Shown here: positions 63,659 to 64,000 of the stretch, piece after piece
Numbering within the stretch: position 1 is the stretch's first letter
Layout of the letters: each line of letters opens with the position of its first letter
Assembly: GCF_009827055.1 (NCBI RefSeq)
Contig: NZ_WUMK01000002.1
Span: forward strand, 310,001-374,000
Direction: 5' to 3'
Source of the DNA: Shinella kummerowiae
Lineage (GTDB): Bacteria > Pseudomonadota > Alphaproteobacteria > Rhizobiales > Rhizobiaceae
Length of the DNA: 64,000 nucleotides
Made by a program: the position numbers and the translations under genes
Notes under the pieces: model-generated
Databases searched by the model: none
What the model was told of the DNA's origin: nothing
The model's input: the letters and a program-made list of their open reading frames with translations, nothing else

Positions 63659-64000
63659 CTGATCGCTTCTGCGAAGAGGCTGTTGGGCCCGGCATCGGTG
63701 ATTCGTACCCTGATAATGTCACCGATTTCCGACGTTTTTGCATCAACATTCACAGGCTGCAGCCAGGGCGAGCGGCCAACGAGCTGTCCCGGCATGCGGC
63801 CGGGCTTCTCCAGAAGCAGGTCGATCTCCTTGCCGATGCAGGTGCGGGCGAATTCGCGCTGCTGGCGAAACAGCAAAGCTTGCAATCTTTCAAGGCGTTC
63901 CGACTTCACGGCCTCGTCGACATGGCCGTCCATTTCCGCGCCCGGCGTGCCGGGACGAATGGAATATTTGAACGAAAATGCCTGTGCATAACCGACCGTC
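63655..64000 (-). CDS. miaB: MiaB tRNA methylthiotransferase, C-terminal part
   Basis: The C-terminal 114 residues of the radical-SAM enzyme that adds the 2-methylthio group to i6A37 in tRNA; the gene runs off the right edge. Visible parts are the conserved [20 protein letters not shown] end of the radical-SAM domain and a TRAM RNA-binding domain (from about [18 protein letters not shown] to [14 protein letters not shown]). The order miaB-phoH-ybeY supports the identity. Its TGA overlaps the phoH GTG by 3 bases. Confidence 0.9.
   Translation of the reverse strand, partial: TVGYAQAFSFKYSIRPGTPGAEMDGHVDEAVKSERLERLQALLFRQQREFARTCIGKEIDLLLEKPGRMPGQLVGRSPWLQPVNVDAKTSEIGDIIRVRITDAGPNSLFAEAIR

Noticed and set aside
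1-64000. CRISPR arrays, prophage, insertion sequences
   Set aside because: No regularly spaced repeats, transposases, integrases or phage structural genes were found.

Overview
The window is ordinary high-GC chromosomal DNA of an alphaproteobacterium, most likely a Rhizobiaceae member (Ensifer/Shinella/Rhizobium/Agrobacterium range; genus not resolvable here). The evidence is gene order known from rhizobial chromosomes: ppk2-phoR-pstS; rpmH-rnpA-yidC-engB-argB; dapD-dapE-truA-fmt-def; and miaB-phoH-ybeY-corC-lnt-phrR(praR)-metK-trmB. Alphaproteobacterial signals also occur: a GGAAC-N16-CGTT general-stress promoter, a TTAA-N7-TTAAC CtrA-type box and a ROSE-like leader on an hsp20 gene.

Layout. 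0-3.6 kb: phosphate regulon (pstS, phoR, ppk2, with a candidate Pho box). 3.6-6.4 kb: a hypothetical membrane protein, a nitronate monooxygenase behind a strong palindrome, and tRNA-Thr(CGT). 6.4-10 kb: a small accessory-looking patch (membrane hydrolase, omptin protease, two small exported proteins). 10-18.4 kb: AI-2E-type permease, fadD, pgi, a glycosyltransferase, fructokinase, pyrE, DoxX. 18.6-26.2 kb: a signalling neighbourhood with a cAMP-type Crp regulator, a CHASE2 adenylate cyclase, a Tat-exported FecR-domain protein, a Sel1-repeat protein, a proline-racemase-family enzyme, a metallophosphodiesterase and a DUF1236 protein under a stress promoter. 26.2-32.1 kb: DUF900 lipoprotein hydrolase, SRPBCC protein, tRNA-Arg(ACG), a histidine kinase and a chemoreceptor. 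32.3-39.8 kb: rpmH-rnpA-yidC, a permease, engB, then a fasciclin/RskA/SigK-like unit, then argB. 39.8-48.5 kb: transporter, HAD phosphatase, an eight-EF-hand protein, a LOG-like protein, the lysine branch (dapD, dapE), truA, fmt. 48.6-56.3 kb: def, rmuC, ribokinase, a second chemoreceptor, a nucleoside hydrolase pair, hsp20 and DUF1150. 56.4-64 kb: the minus-strand run miaB to trmB.

There is no CRISPR array, prophage, insertion sequence or integrase. The best candidates for unusual biology are regulatory or modular: the SigK-RskA-fasciclin unit, the cyclase-Crp-FecR neighbourhood, the palindromes shared by nitronate monooxygenase and fadD, the EcfG promoter set in an inverted repeat, the CtrA-type box before phrR/praR, the ROSE-like leader of hsp20, an omptin in an alphaproteobacterium, and an internally duplicated eight-EF-hand exported protein.
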